Below the pieces are notes generated by a model that was not told the DNA's origin, did not search any database, and was given only the letters and a program-made list of their open reading frames with translations. A stretch of 7,165 nt of DNA from Rugosibacter sp. (GTDB lineage: Bacteria > Pseudomonadota > Gammaproteobacteria > Burkholderiales > Rhodocyclaceae). Below, piece by piece: positions 1 to 6,508 of the stretch; position 1 is the first letter of the stretch, and the number at the start of each line of letters is the position of its first letter. The stretch spans positions 1 through 7,165 of the forward strand of contig JALRCC010000252.1 in NCBI GenBank assembly GCA_023257495.1. The letters run 5' to 3'. The position numbers were made by a program, and so were the translations under genes.

Positions 1-257
1 CTGTGGCACGCACATTGGGTCTGGATGCAGACGCCGCACGCCAATTGACGGTGCAAACTTTTCTTGGTGCAGCACAACTGGCCGCTAAAAGTAGCGAAAG
101 CATTACCACGCTGCGCGAACGGGTGACATCCAAAGGGGGAACAACGGAAGCGGCGTTGCAAGTATTTGCCGCGCAGGGTGTGGCTGCTGCGATCGGGCAA
201 GGCGTGTTGGCGGCTAATGCACGCGGGTGTGAATTGGGCGAGACACTGGGTAAGTAA
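1..257 (+). CDS. proC: Pyrroline-5-carboxylate reductase, C-terminal part (5' end outside the window)
   Basis: ProC catalyses the last step of proline synthesis, the NAD(P)H-dependent reduction of 1-pyrroline-5-carboxylate to L-proline in the cytoplasm. Only about the last 84 codons are present. The frame is already open at base 3, where a GTG reads as an internal valine, and it ends at TAA 255-257. The visible part is the all-alpha dimerisation domain. It includes the QTFLGAAQL helix and the ProC signature LRERVTSKGGTTEAAL, with TSKGGTT at bases 126-146. Many ProC proteins have TSPGGTT at this site; the lysine form is one I associate with betaproteobacteria. The gene is followed after 58 bases by yggT on the same strand, the usual proC-yggT-yggU order, so it is probably in one operon with them. 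Identification is firm; the start cannot be seen. Confidence 0.93.
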   Translation, partial: VARTLGLDADAARQLTVQTFLGAAQLAAKSSESITTLRERVTSKGGTTEAALQVFAAQGVAAAIGQGVLAANARGCELGETLGK

Positions 258-300
258 GGTAAGTGAAGGCAGATAAAACAGACAGGCAAAACATCGAGAC

Positions 301-309
301 GAGGTAAGG
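301..309 (+). promoter_or_regulatory. Ribosome binding site of yggT
   Basis: The sequence GAGGTAAGG contains two overlapping Shine-Dalgarno-like cores. The nearer, AAGG, ends 6 bases before ATG 316. It supports that start. The rest of the 258-315 gap shows no convincing promoter or terminator, which fits read-through from proC. Confidence 0.7.
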
Positions 310-315
310 TATTCA

Positions 316-882
316 ATGCTGGTACAACTACTGATTGTTCTGCTGGATGCCGTGAGCGGTTTTCTCACTGCAGCATTGCTGGCCCGATTTATCTTGCAAA
401 TGGTCAGGGCACCCTTTCGGAATCCGCTGGGGCAATTTGTTATTGCGATGACCGATTGGAGCGTGCGTCCTGTGCGGCGAATCATTCCTGGACTGTTTGG
501 ATGGGATACGACGAGCCTTGTGCTTGCCTGGTTAGTGCAGGCGCTCGTATCAGGCTTGACGCTCGGGTTATCCGGCACATTGACCGCCGTCTCGCCAGCG
601 CCGATTTTTATGGTGGCTGTATTGGCGGTGCTGGCTGTGCTCAAGATGGCTGGTTATTTGCTGCTGGGATCGGTGCTGGTGTCGGCCGTTTTTTCCTGGG
701 TGAATCCGCATGCGCCAATGGCGGATGTTTTTAATGCGATCAGCCGACCCCTGCTGCGCCCATTTCGCCGCTGGATACCTGACATTGGCGGGGTGGACCT
801 CTCCCCGCTGGCGTTCGTTTTACTGCTGCAAATGGGCATGATGGTTTTAGATCGCCTGCACTGGGCTGTGCTGACCGGATGA
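316..882 (+). CDS. yggT: YggT family integral membrane protein
   Basis: This is a 188-residue, strongly hydrophobic protein, the same length as E. coli YggT as I recall it. It contains two copies of the YGGT repeat. The first, at about residues 1-60, is a membrane helix followed by an amphipathic stretch ending in RPVRRIIPG. The second, at about residues 115-175, is a membrane helix followed by NPHAP, then RPLLRPFRRWIP. Further hydrophobic stretches lie between (about 65-115) and at the C terminus, so it should be a multi-pass inner-membrane protein. The molecular function of the family is not firmly established; roles in osmotic tolerance and cell-envelope or division processes have been proposed. 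The start is supported by a good ribosome binding site. The stop overlaps the start of yggU by ATGA, so the two are probably translationally coupled. Confidence 0.93.
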   Translation: MLVQLLIVLLDAVSGFLTAALLARFILQMVRAPFRNPLGQFVIAMTDWSVRPVRRIIPGLFGWDTTSLVLAWLVQALVSGLTLGLSGTLTAVSPAPIFMVAVLAVLAVLKMAGYLLLGSVLVSAVFSWVNPHAPMADVFNAISRPLLRPFRRWIPDIGGVDLSPLAFVLLLQMGMMVLDRLHWAVLTG

Positions 883-1175
883 GCTGGTTGCGAGCGGATG
901 AAGAGGGCGTCACGCTGACGCTGCATATTCAGCCAGGTGCGAAAAAAACCGCAGTGACGGGACTGCACGGCGAGGCCCTCAAGATTCGATTGCATGCGCT
1001 GCCGGTGGAAGGGCAAGCCAATGCCCAGCTGATCGCTTTTCTTGCGCGACATCTGGCAGTGCCCAAACGCGCGGTGACGTTGTTATCGGGTGAAGCTTCG
1101 CGGGCTAAGCGGGTGCGGGTGACGGGTGTTGATGCGGGATATGTCAGGGCTCAACTGGTTCCTGCCCAGGAATAA
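879..1175 (+). CDS. yggU: DUF167 / YggU family protein
   Basis: This 98-residue cytoplasmic protein matches the DUF167 (YggU) family in length and sequence. The family pattern is visible as IQPGAKKTAVTGLHGEALKIRL at about residues 17-38, then PVEGQANAQLIAFLA at 42-56, and LLSGEASRAKRVRV near 68-81. The function is unknown; it is a small alpha/beta fold found next to yggT in many proteobacteria. There is no strong Shine-Dalgarno sequence ahead of ATG 879. The start overlaps the yggT stop in an ATGA, so translation is probably coupled to yggT. Its stop codon lies only 5 bases from the stop of the convergent pyrC' gene, with no room for an intergenic terminator. Confidence 0.92.
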   Translation: MSWLRADEEGVTLTLHIQPGAKKTAVTGLHGEALKIRLHALPVEGQANAQLIAFLARHLAVPKRAVTLLSGEASRAKRVRVTGVDAGYVRAQLVPAQE

Positions 1176-1180
1176 AACAA

Positions 1181-2464
1181 TCAACTTGTGCCATCGTAGG
1201 CCAAATGGCCATCAATGAGCGTGTAGCGCACGCGGCCGGGAAGTGTCAGACCGAGTAGGGGCGTGTTTTTGCCTTGGCTTTTGAGATTGTTACGCGTGAC
1301 GTGAAAATCAGCGGTCGGGTCGAACACGCAAATGTCTGCCGGGAGCCCAATATCGAGTCGGCCTGCCGCAACGCCCATGATGCGCGCCGGATCTGACGTG
1401 ATGCGGGCCAGCGCGGTGAGTAGCGGCACCTGCATTTCCTGAGCCCATTTCAAGGTCAATGGCAGCAGGAGCTCCAAGCCCGTGGCACCGATTTCGGCCT
1501 CACTAAATGGTTTTTGTTTGCCATCATCATCCACCGGTGTGTGATCTGAACATACGGCAGTGATTGCACCCGAGGCCAAGCCGTTGCGTAGCGCATCGCG
1601 ATCACGCTGGGCACGCAAAGGCGGGTCAAGCCGCGCGTGCGGATTGAAATATCCGATATCGTGGTCGCACAAATGCAGGTAATGCACGGCGGTGTCGCAA
1701 GTGACCGCAATACCTGCCGCGCGTGCCGCCATGATCATGTCAAGACCTGCCGCAGAAGAAATTCGCGTGACATGCAGGCGTACGCCGGTTTCCCGGGCGA
1801 GCTGCAACAGCGTGGCCAGTGCAATGGTTTCAGCGGCCACTGGAATACCGGTCAGGCCCAGTCGCGCAGCTATCTCACCATCGTGGGCGATGCCTGGTTG
1901 GGCAAGAAACGGATCTTGTGCCTGCAGCCAGACGGGGAAACCAAACGTGGCTGCGTAGTTCATGGCATGCAATAACACTTGCGTATCGACAATGGCTTGA
2001 TTCGCCTGGCCGAAAGCAACGCAGCCTGCTTCGCTGAGCTCGGCCATTTCGGTCAGTTTTTTTCCGGCCAGTTGCACGGTCAGAGCACCGACTGGATGCA
2101 CATGCGCGAATTCAGGCAAACGCGCCCGGTGGGTCAGCATTTCAACCAGGCCAGGTTCATCCAGCACCGGGTCGGTGTCGGGCGGGCAAGCCAGCCGCGT
2201 GACACCGCCTGCGGCAGCGGCGGCCATTTCGGATTCCAGCGTGGCTTTGTATTCAAAGCCCGGCTCACGCAGTCGCGCGGCAAGATCAATCAGGCCAGGG
2301 CAAACGATGCAGCCGGTGGCATCGAGTGTTGTACGGGCCTTAAAACCAGCTGGCACCGTATCACCAACGCCGACTATTTTGCCATCGGCGATGAACAGAT
2401 CGGCGCGCTGGTCTGTGCCACTGGCTGGGTCGATCAGGCGACCGCCGCGAATATGGGTGCTCAT
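1181..2464 (-). CDS. pyrC': PyrC', catalytically degenerate dihydroorotase-like subunit of aspartate transcarbamoylase
   Basis: This 427-residue protein belongs to the class I dihydroorotase family (amidohydrolase fold). N-terminal beta-sandwich strands run to about residue 55 and a TIM-barrel core follows, opening with PGLIDLAARLREPG (56-69). Active enzymes have an HxH metal pair in that motif; here the positions are Ala62 and Arg64. By eye, the other ligands are also lost. The AHCED histidine is Gln181, the HVS histidine is Arg234, and the DDG aspartate region reads GQAN (152-155). Only Asp307 of SDHTP remains. In Pseudomonas, such PyrC' proteins do not hydrolyse dihydroorotate but are needed to assemble or stabilise ATCase with PyrB. 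The same role is inferred here. The start lies 1 base after the pyrB stop and has an AGGAG site. A working dihydroorotase should be encoded elsewhere. The gene is full length, so it is not a decaying pseudogene. Confidence 0.92.
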   Translation of the reverse strand: MSTHIRGGRLIDPASGTDQRADLFIADGKIVGVGDTVPAGFKARTTLDATGCIVCPGLIDLAARLREPGFEYKATLESEMAAAAAGGVTRLACPPDTDPVLDEPGLVEMLTHRARLPEFAHVHPVGALTVQLAGKKLTEMAELSEAGCVAFGQANQAIVDTQVLLHAMNYAATFGFPVWLQAQDPFLAQPGIAHDGEIAARLGLTGIPVAAETIALATLLQLARETGVRLHVTRISSAAGLDMIMAARAAGIAVTCDTAVHYLHLCDHDIGYFNPHARLDPPLRAQRDRDALRNGLASGAITAVCSDHTPVDDDGKQKPFSEAEIGATGLELLLPLTLKWAQEMQVPLLTALARITSDPARIMGVAAGRLDIGLPADICVFDPTADFHVTRNNLKSQGKNTPLLGLTLPGRVRYTLIDGHLAYDGTS

Positions 2465-2465
2465 T

Positions 2466-3443
2466 TCACGCTCCTGCCAGCATGGCCATCACTGCCATGC
2501 GCACGGCGATACCAAAAGTGACTTGCGGCAGGATCACCGCCTGTGTGCCATCGGCAACGGCAGATTCAATTTCCACACCGCGATTCATCGGCCCCGGATG
2601 CATGACAATGGCGTCAGGTTTGGCCAGCGCCAGCTTGTCCATCGTCAGGCCGTAGGATTTGAAATACTCTTGCGCACTGGGCAGCAGCGCACCCTGCATG
2701 CGTTCATTTTGCAAGCGCAACATCATTACCACATCCACACCGCGCAGGCCTTCTTTCATGTCGTTAAACACCTGCACACCAAGCCGCTCGATGCCGCTTG
2801 GCAACAGTGTTTTGGGTGCAATGACGCGAACTTCAGGCACACCCAGCGTGGTCAGCGCGTGGATCTGGCTGCGGGCCACGCGTGAGTGCAATACATCGCC
2901 GACAATGGCGACGGTGAGCTGAGTGAAATCCTGTTTGTAATGACGAATGGTGTACATGTCGAGCAGGCCTTGCGTCGGGTGCGCATGGCGGCCATCGCCG
3001 GCATTGATGATATGAATGTGGTCTTTTCCGGTTGCTGCCAGATGTTGCGCTATGAGATAAGGTGCGCCACTGGCTGCATGACGAACAACAAACATGTCGG
3101 CTTGCATGGCGGCCAGATTATCGGTGGTATCGAGCAGCGTTTCGCCCTTGCTGGCAGACGACGTATTGATGTTGAGATTGATGACATCAGCCGAGAGCCG
3201 TTTGGCCGCAATTTCAAATGTCGTGCGCGTGCGGGTTGAGTTTTCAAAAAACAGATTGAAGACACTTTTCCCGCGCAGCAGGGGCACTTTTTTCACTTCG
3301 CGCTCGGCCACCGCAGCAAACGGTGCGGCAGTATCCAGGATGCGGGTGAGTACGTCTTGTGGCAAGCCTTCGGTGCTGAGCAAATGGGTGAGCTCGCCAT
3401 GGCTGTTGAGTTGGGGGTTGCGGTTGATGCGCAGTAATGTCAT
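2466..3443 (-). CDS. pyrB: Aspartate carbamoyltransferase catalytic subunit
   Basis: PyrB condenses carbamoyl phosphate with L-aspartate to give N-carbamoyl-aspartate, the committed step of pyrimidine synthesis. The 325-residue protein has all the expected motifs. The carbamoyl-phosphate site FENSTRTR is at 66-73, the mobile SASKGE loop at 96-101, VRH at 120-122, and [10 protein letters not shown] at 149-158. The aspartate domain carries [11 protein letters not shown] at 182-192, MLRLQNER at 241-248 and HPGPMNRG at 282-289. About 16 residues precede the first core helix, comparable to the extended N terminus of the Pseudomonas-type enzyme, which carries effector binding. No pyrI regulatory gene is present. 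Together with the adjacent pyrC', this suggests a class A (PyrB6-PyrC'6) ATCase. The start overlaps the pyrR stop in ATGA and has no good Shine-Dalgarno sequence, so it probably depends on translation of pyrR. Confidence 0.97.
   Translation of the reverse strand: MTLLRINRNPQLNSHGELTHLLSTEGLPQDVLTRILDTAAPFAAVAEREVKKVPLLRGKSVFNLFFENSTRTRTTFEIAAKRLSADVINLNINTSSASKGETLLDTTDNLAAMQADMFVVRHAASGAPYLIAQHLAATGKDHIHIINAGDGRHAHPTQGLLDMYTIRHYKQDFTQLTVAIVGDVLHSRVARSQIHALTTLGVPEVRVIAPKTLLPSGIERLGVQVFNDMKEGLRGVDVVMMLRLQNERMQGALLPSAQEYFKSYGLTMDKLALAKPDAIVMHPGPMNRGVEIESAVADGTQAVILPQVTFGIAVRMAVMAMLAGA
2471..2475 (-). promoter_or_regulatory. Ribosome binding site of pyrC'
   Basis: On the minus strand this reads AGGAG, 6 bases before the pyrC' ATG and inside the last codons of pyrB. 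It fixes the pyrC' start at 2464. It also means pyrC' can recruit ribosomes itself, unlike pyrB, which lacks a clear site. That may help balance subunit synthesis. Confidence 0.65.
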
Positions 3444-3943
3444 TTTTCGGTCAGTCGAAAAGAGAGGCTACCATCAGGCGCATGCTCCAGCTCGAGCATT
3501 TGCGCGGCGGCGAGAGTGAGGGTGTGCGCGCAATAGTCAGCGGCAATGGGTAACTCGCGACCACCACGATCGACGAGCACGGCCAGTTCGATTTTTTCCG
3601 GACGACCATAGTCGAATAGCTCGTTCATCGCCGCGCGGATGGTGCGGCCAGTGTAAAGCACATCATCGACAATGATGATGTGTGCGCCTTCGGTCTCAAA
3701 AGGAAGCAATGATGCGTGCATATTGGCCTGCAGGCCACGTTGATTGTAGTCGTCACGGTGAAAAGAGACATTCAGCACGCCAGGCGCGACGTGCAGTCCG
3801 AGCAGCGCATGCAGGCGCTCAGCCACCCAGACGCCGCCCGTGTGAATGCCAACCAGTGCCGTGCGTGCCAAATCAACCTGTGGCCGCATTTGGTCGGCCA
3901 GGATGCGACAGAGCGCTTCTGCGTCAGGCCGTTGGGTGGGCAT
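3440..3943 (-). CDS. pyrR: PyrR, uracil phosphoribosyltransferase-like pyrimidine regulator
   Basis: PyrR proteins have a type I phosphoribosyltransferase fold. In Bacillus they bind UMP and pyr mRNA to cause attenuation, and many also make UMP from uracil and PRPP. This 167-residue protein shows [13 protein letters not shown] (32-44), the RDDY hood motif (63-66) and the PRPP-binding loop [10 protein letters not shown] (92-101). [16 protein letters not shown] (123-138) is typical of PyrR. The chosen ATG at 3943 gives the family length. The open frame extends further upstream, but that part lies inside ruvX and has no PyrR character. The start overlaps the ruvX end by 20 bases, with a weak GGAA site. 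Compared with Bacillus PyrR the C terminus is shorter, and several residues I recall as RNA-contacting are not conserved. Its regulatory mode here is therefore uncertain. Confidence 0.93.
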   Translation of the reverse strand: MPTQRPDAEALCRILADQMRPQVDLARTALVGIHTGGVWVAERLHALLGLHVAPGVLNVSFHRDDYNQRGLQANMHASLLPFETEGAHIIIVDDVLYTGRTIRAAMNELFDYGRPEKIELAVLVDRGGRELPIAADYCAHTLTLAAAQMLELEHAPDGSLSFRLTEK

Positions 3944-4406
3944 GGGTTTCCAGCCAGCTTTGCAAAATGATGCGTGCTGCTTCGGCATCGATTTGCGCCT
4001 TGCGTTGTTGCCAGGAAAGGCGGCTTTGGTGAGACGCCGTGACACGGGATCCGTTGGCTTGCAGCGAATCGGATGCGTGCCTGAGTACGGCATCGGCTTC
4101 GGTTGAACTAAAGCGCTCATCGACTTCTTCCACCGGCAACCCGAACCGGCCGCGCAGTTGATTGGCAAAGCGCGTACAACGCGCTGTCATATCGTGCGTG
4201 CTGCCATCATCATTGAGGGGTCGGCCCACTAACAAACGCGTGGGTTGCCATTCAGCGATCAAATCGCTGATCGCCGCAAAACGGACACTATTTGCCTCAT
4301 GGGCGATACAGGTCAGGGCACGCGCCCGACCCAGACGTGCTTCACCGAGCGCCACCCCAATCCGTTGCAGACCAAAATCAAAGGCCAGCAGCGTTTCTTC
4401 ATGCAT
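3924..4406 (-). CDS. ruvX: RuvX/YqgF family nuclease (pre-16S rRNA processing, RNase H-like fold)
   Basis: YqgF/RuvX is a cytoplasmic RNase H-fold nuclease linked to 5' maturation of 16S rRNA; it is also annotated as a putative Holliday junction resolvase. The 160-residue product has the family blocks. The first strand [14 protein letters not shown] has catalytic Asp10. [16 protein letters not shown] is at 58-73, [10 protein letters not shown] (acidic residue Glu97) at 95-104, and [15 protein letters not shown] with Asp140 at 138-152. It is somewhat longer than the E. coli protein because of extra sequence at about 110-135. I chose ATG 4406 because it begins just before the conserved first strand and overlaps the yqgE stop by 8 bases. 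A GAGG site lies 9 bases upstream. A start at 4478 would add 24 residues without family similarity, encoded inside yqgE. Confidence 0.92.
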   Translation of the reverse strand: MHEETLLAFDFGLQRIGVALGEARLGRARALTCIAHEANSVRFAAISDLIAEWQPTRLLVGRPLNDDGSTHDMTARCTRFANQLRGRFGLPVEEVDERFSSTEADAVLRHASDSLQANGSRVTASHQSRLSWQQRKAQIDAEAARIILQSWLETHAHPTA

Positions 4407-4971
4407 GACCGGCAACCTCGGATAGGTTGGCAAAATCAACCCCCAACAATTGCATTGCCGCAGCAAGCCGATCTTCACTGGGCACGTTAAACAGGATGTG
4501 TGGAGAAGCTTCCACGGTCAGCCAGGTATTTTGCGCGAGCTCCCATTCCAGTTGACCGGCTGTCCAGCCCGCGTAGCCCAGTGTGACCAGCACATCGGCA
4601 GGCTGCTCTGCACAGCCCATGGCTTGCAGAATATCGCGCGAGCTGGTGAGCGCCAGATCATCCGTTACCTTAAGAGAGCTTTGCCATTTCTGGGCAGTGC
4701 GGTGGAGCACAAACCCGCGGTCGGATTGCACCGGGCCACCGGCATACACCGGTAAATTCGCAAAACATTCGGTAGGCAAGCCTGCTTCGAGGGGAATGGC
4801 TACGCGCTTGAACAGCTCGCCCAAGCGCATATCGGTCGGCCGGTTAATGACAATGCCCAACGCACCTTCCGCGTTGTGTTCGCAAATATAAGTGAGTGTG
4901 CGCGAAAAATTCGGATCAGCCATGGCCGGCATGGCGATAAGAAAATGATTAGCGAGGCATGTGGTTTCCAT
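4399..4971 (-). CDS. yqgE: YqgE/AlgH family protein (UPF0301)
   Basis: This 190-residue protein closely follows E. coli YqgE from end to end. It opens with [26 protein letters not shown] (residues 8-33), then [28 protein letters not shown] is at about 74-90, [11 protein letters not shown] mid-protein, then [11 protein letters not shown]. It ends in VAGHA, as E. coli YqgE does. The biochemical function is unknown. The Pseudomonas homologue is called AlgH because of a reported link to alginate regulation, and the gene is usually paired with ruvX. It is the first gene of the minus-strand operon. The ATG at 4971 has no visible Shine-Dalgarno sequence. A candidate promoter ends so close to it that the transcript would be nearly leaderless. 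Confidence 0.94.
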   Translation of the reverse strand: METTCLANHFLIAMPAMADPNFSRTLTYICEHNAEGALGIVINRPTDMRLGELFKRVAIPLEAGLPTECFANLPVYAGGPVQSDRGFVLHRTAQKWQSSLKVTDDLALTSSRDILQAMGCAEQPADVLVTLGYAGWTAGQLEWELAQNTWLTVEASPHILFNVPSEDRLAAAMQLLGVDFANLSEVAGHA

Positions 4972-4983
4972 GGCAATGGCGCT

Positions 4984-5014
4984 ATTGTAATCTGTCGTTC
5001 CACTTCTCAGTCAA
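4984..5014 (-). promoter_or_regulatory. Candidate sigma70-type promoter of the yqgE-ruvX-pyrRBC' operon
   Basis: On the minus strand, TTGACT (5014-5009, 5 of 6 matches to the -35 consensus) and TACAAT (4989-4984, 5 of 6 matches to the -10 consensus) lie 19 bases apart. That spacing is a little long. They are in the 65-base divergent gap between yqgE and phrB. Transcription would begin near 4977, only about 5-6 bases before the yqgE ATG. I see no equally good promoter for phrB on the other strand. Confidence 0.45.
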
Positions 5015-5036
5015 TTTGTGTTCAGGATTTATTTTT

Positions 5037-6506
5037 ATGACATCTGCACTGGTCTGGTTTCGTCGCGATTTGCGCACATTTGATCATGCTGCGCTTTTCC
5101 ATGCGCTAAAAGCGCACGACGCAGTGTATTGCGTCTTCGTTTTTGATTCCACGATTCTTGATCAATTGCCGCGATCCGATCGTCGTGTGGCGTTTATTTT
5201 GCGCGCGGTAGAAGAGGTCGCAGGAGACCTGCATCGCATGGGGGGATCGCTCATCATTTTGCGGGGCGACCCTCGGGACCAGATTCCGCAACTTGCGGCA
5301 AGACTTGGTGTGCAAGCGGTATACGCCAATCGGGATTATGAGCCCGCGGCGTTGCAGCGCGATGCGGCGGTTGCAGAAAATATCCGCCGTCTCACCAGCG
5401 CCGATCAACCGGACAAGACTGCGCATAACTTTTTCTTGTTCAAGGACCAGGTGATTTTTGAATGCGATGAAGTGCTCACGCAGCAAGGCACACCCTTTTC
5501 GGTATTTACACCGTACAAAAATGCCTGGCTAAAGAAACTGGCCCCCTATGATGTACAAGCCTATCCGGTAGAGCGCTATGCGGCAAATTTAGCCATCCCG
5601 GATGCCGCGCTATCCGCAGCTCTCGGAGGAGGCGTCCTCGGAATGCCGACTTTATCAGAGCTGGGTTTTTTGCCAATTGATCCAGTGTATGTAACTTTGC
5701 CTACCGGCATGCGCGGTGGGCGTAGCCTGTTTCTTGAATTCACCGAGCGCCTGGATCACTATGCCAGCGACCGCGACTTCCCGTCAGTGAATGGCACGTC
5801 AAGCCTTTCAGCACATCTGCGTTTTGGTACGGTGTCGATTCGACAGCTGGCGGGTTATGCACAAAGTCAGACGGGACGAGGTGCTGCAACGTGGTTGTCC
5901 GAGCTCATCTGGCGCGATTTTTATCAGATGATTCTTTGGCATCATCCGCATGTCGTCACACAGGCTTATAAACCTGCCATGGATGTGCTGACGTGGGATG
6001 AGGCACCCAATCTTTTGGCTGCATGGCAGCAAGGGAAGACTGGCTATCCGTTAGTCGATGCAGCGATGCGGCAGTTGATGCAAACGGGGTTCATGCATAA
6101 TCGGCTGCGCATGGTGACGGCATCTTTCTTGACTAAAGACCTGGGGGTAGATTGGCGTTTGGGAGAGCGCTGGTTCGCTGAAAAGCTGCTCGATTTTGAT
6201 CTCGCTGCGAATAATGGCGGCTGGCAATGGGCAGCTTCAACGGGTTGTGATGCGCAACCGTGGTTCCGTATTTTCAACCCTATCACGCAATCCGAAAAGT
6301 TTGATCCGCACGGCCATTTTATTCGGCGTTATGTGCCGGAACTTGCCTCTGTTCCAAAGCCGTTTATTCATGCGCCGTGGAAAATGAATCCGTCACAACA
6401 GGCAGAATGCGGTATTTTGATAGGCCAAGATTATCCTTGGCCTGTGGTCGATCATGCCATTGCCCGAGAACGTACTTTGCACAGGTTTTCATTTGCGAGG
6501 AAATAA
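5037..6506 (+). CDS. phrB: Deoxyribodipyrimidine photolyase (class I CPD photolyase)
   Basis: This enzyme uses blue light and FADH- to split cyclobutane pyrimidine dimers in DNA. The 489-residue protein starts with the photolyase alpha/beta domain (WFRRDLR at 7-13), which ends near FTPYKNAWLK (157-166). The helical FAD domain follows. Residues that match E. coli PhrB by eye are Glu289, Trp292 and Arg293 (E274, W277, R278, dimer contact), Asn355 and Arg356 in HNRLRM, and Asp386 and Asp388. Asn392 and Trp396 lie in the ANNGGWQW motif (N378 and W382, flavin and electron relay). The sequence resembles E. coli CPD photolyase more than cryptochromes. I chose ATG 5037, with AGGA 9 bases upstream and the typical MTSALVWFRRDLR start; the in-frame ATG at 4959 lies within yqgE. 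The next gene begins 2 bases after the stop. Confidence 0.95.
   Translation: MTSALVWFRRDLRTFDHAALFHALKAHDAVYCVFVFDSTILDQLPRSDRRVAFILRAVEEVAGDLHRMGGSLIILRGDPRDQIPQLAARLGVQAVYANRDYEPAALQRDAAVAENIRRLTSADQPDKTAHNFFLFKDQVIFECDEVLTQQGTPFSVFTPYKNAWLKKLAPYDVQAYPVERYAANLAIPDAALSAALGGGVLGMPTLSELGFLPIDPVYVTLPTGMRGGRSLFLEFTERLDHYASDRDFPSVNGTSSLSAHLRFGTVSIRQLAGYAQSQTGRGAATWLSELIWRDFYQMILWHHPHVVTQAYKPAMDVLTWDEAPNLLAAWQQGKTGYPLVDAAMRQLMQTGFMHNRLRMVTASFLTKDLGVDWRLGERWFAEKLLDFDLAANNGGWQWAASTGCDAQPWFRIFNPITQSEKFDPHGHFIRRYVPELASVPKPFIHAPWKMNPSQQAECGILIGQDYPWPVVDHAIARERTLHRFSFARK
6497..6503 (+). promoter_or_regulatory. Ribosome binding site of the peroxiredoxin gene, inside the end of phrB
   Basis: GAGGAAA overlaps the last codons of phrB and sits about 5-7 bases before ATG 6509. 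It favours 6509 over the downstream in-frame ATG at 6551, whose upstream region has only a weak GAAG. Confidence 0.65.
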
Positions 6507-6508
6507 TC

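Noticed and set aside
654..1052. 132-codon minus-strand frame across yggT and yggU.
   Set aside because: It is a shadow of two strongly conserved plus-strand genes, with no motif or promoter of its own.
1199..1210. GGCC-AAAT-GGCC inverted repeat near the end of pyrC'.
   Set aside because: The stem is 4 bp with no following T-run on either strand, too weak to call a terminator.
1979..2885. Long open frames on the plus strand opposite pyrC' and pyrB (180 and 236 codons).
   Set aside because: They lie antisense to well-conserved genes, have no recognisable family motifs and no good ribosome site, and are expected by chance at this base composition.
3944..4168. 75-residue N-terminal extension of pyrR.
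   Set aside because: It lies wholly within ruvX, has no PyrR similarity, and would make the protein far longer than the family's usual 165-185 residues.
4406..4430. Minus-strand stretch ATCCGAGGTTGC just before the ruvX ATG resembles the PyrR-binding RNA loop (UCC...GAGG...UUGC).
   Set aside because: It encodes the conserved YqgE C terminus (LSEVAGHA), so the protein explains the bases. It also lacks the spacing of the known loop, and no terminator/antiterminator pair is evident around it.
4959..5036. In-frame N-terminal extension of the photolyase from ATG 4959.
   Set aside because: It overlaps the yqgE coding region and the intergenic promoter zone. The family begins at the WFRRDLR motif directly after ATG 5037, which has its own AGGA site.
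5626..5639. Small hairpin GAGGA-GGCG-TCCTC inside phrB.
   Set aside because: The stem is only 5 bp, sits within coding sequence for a Gly-rich loop, and has no T-run; chance is the simplest explanation.
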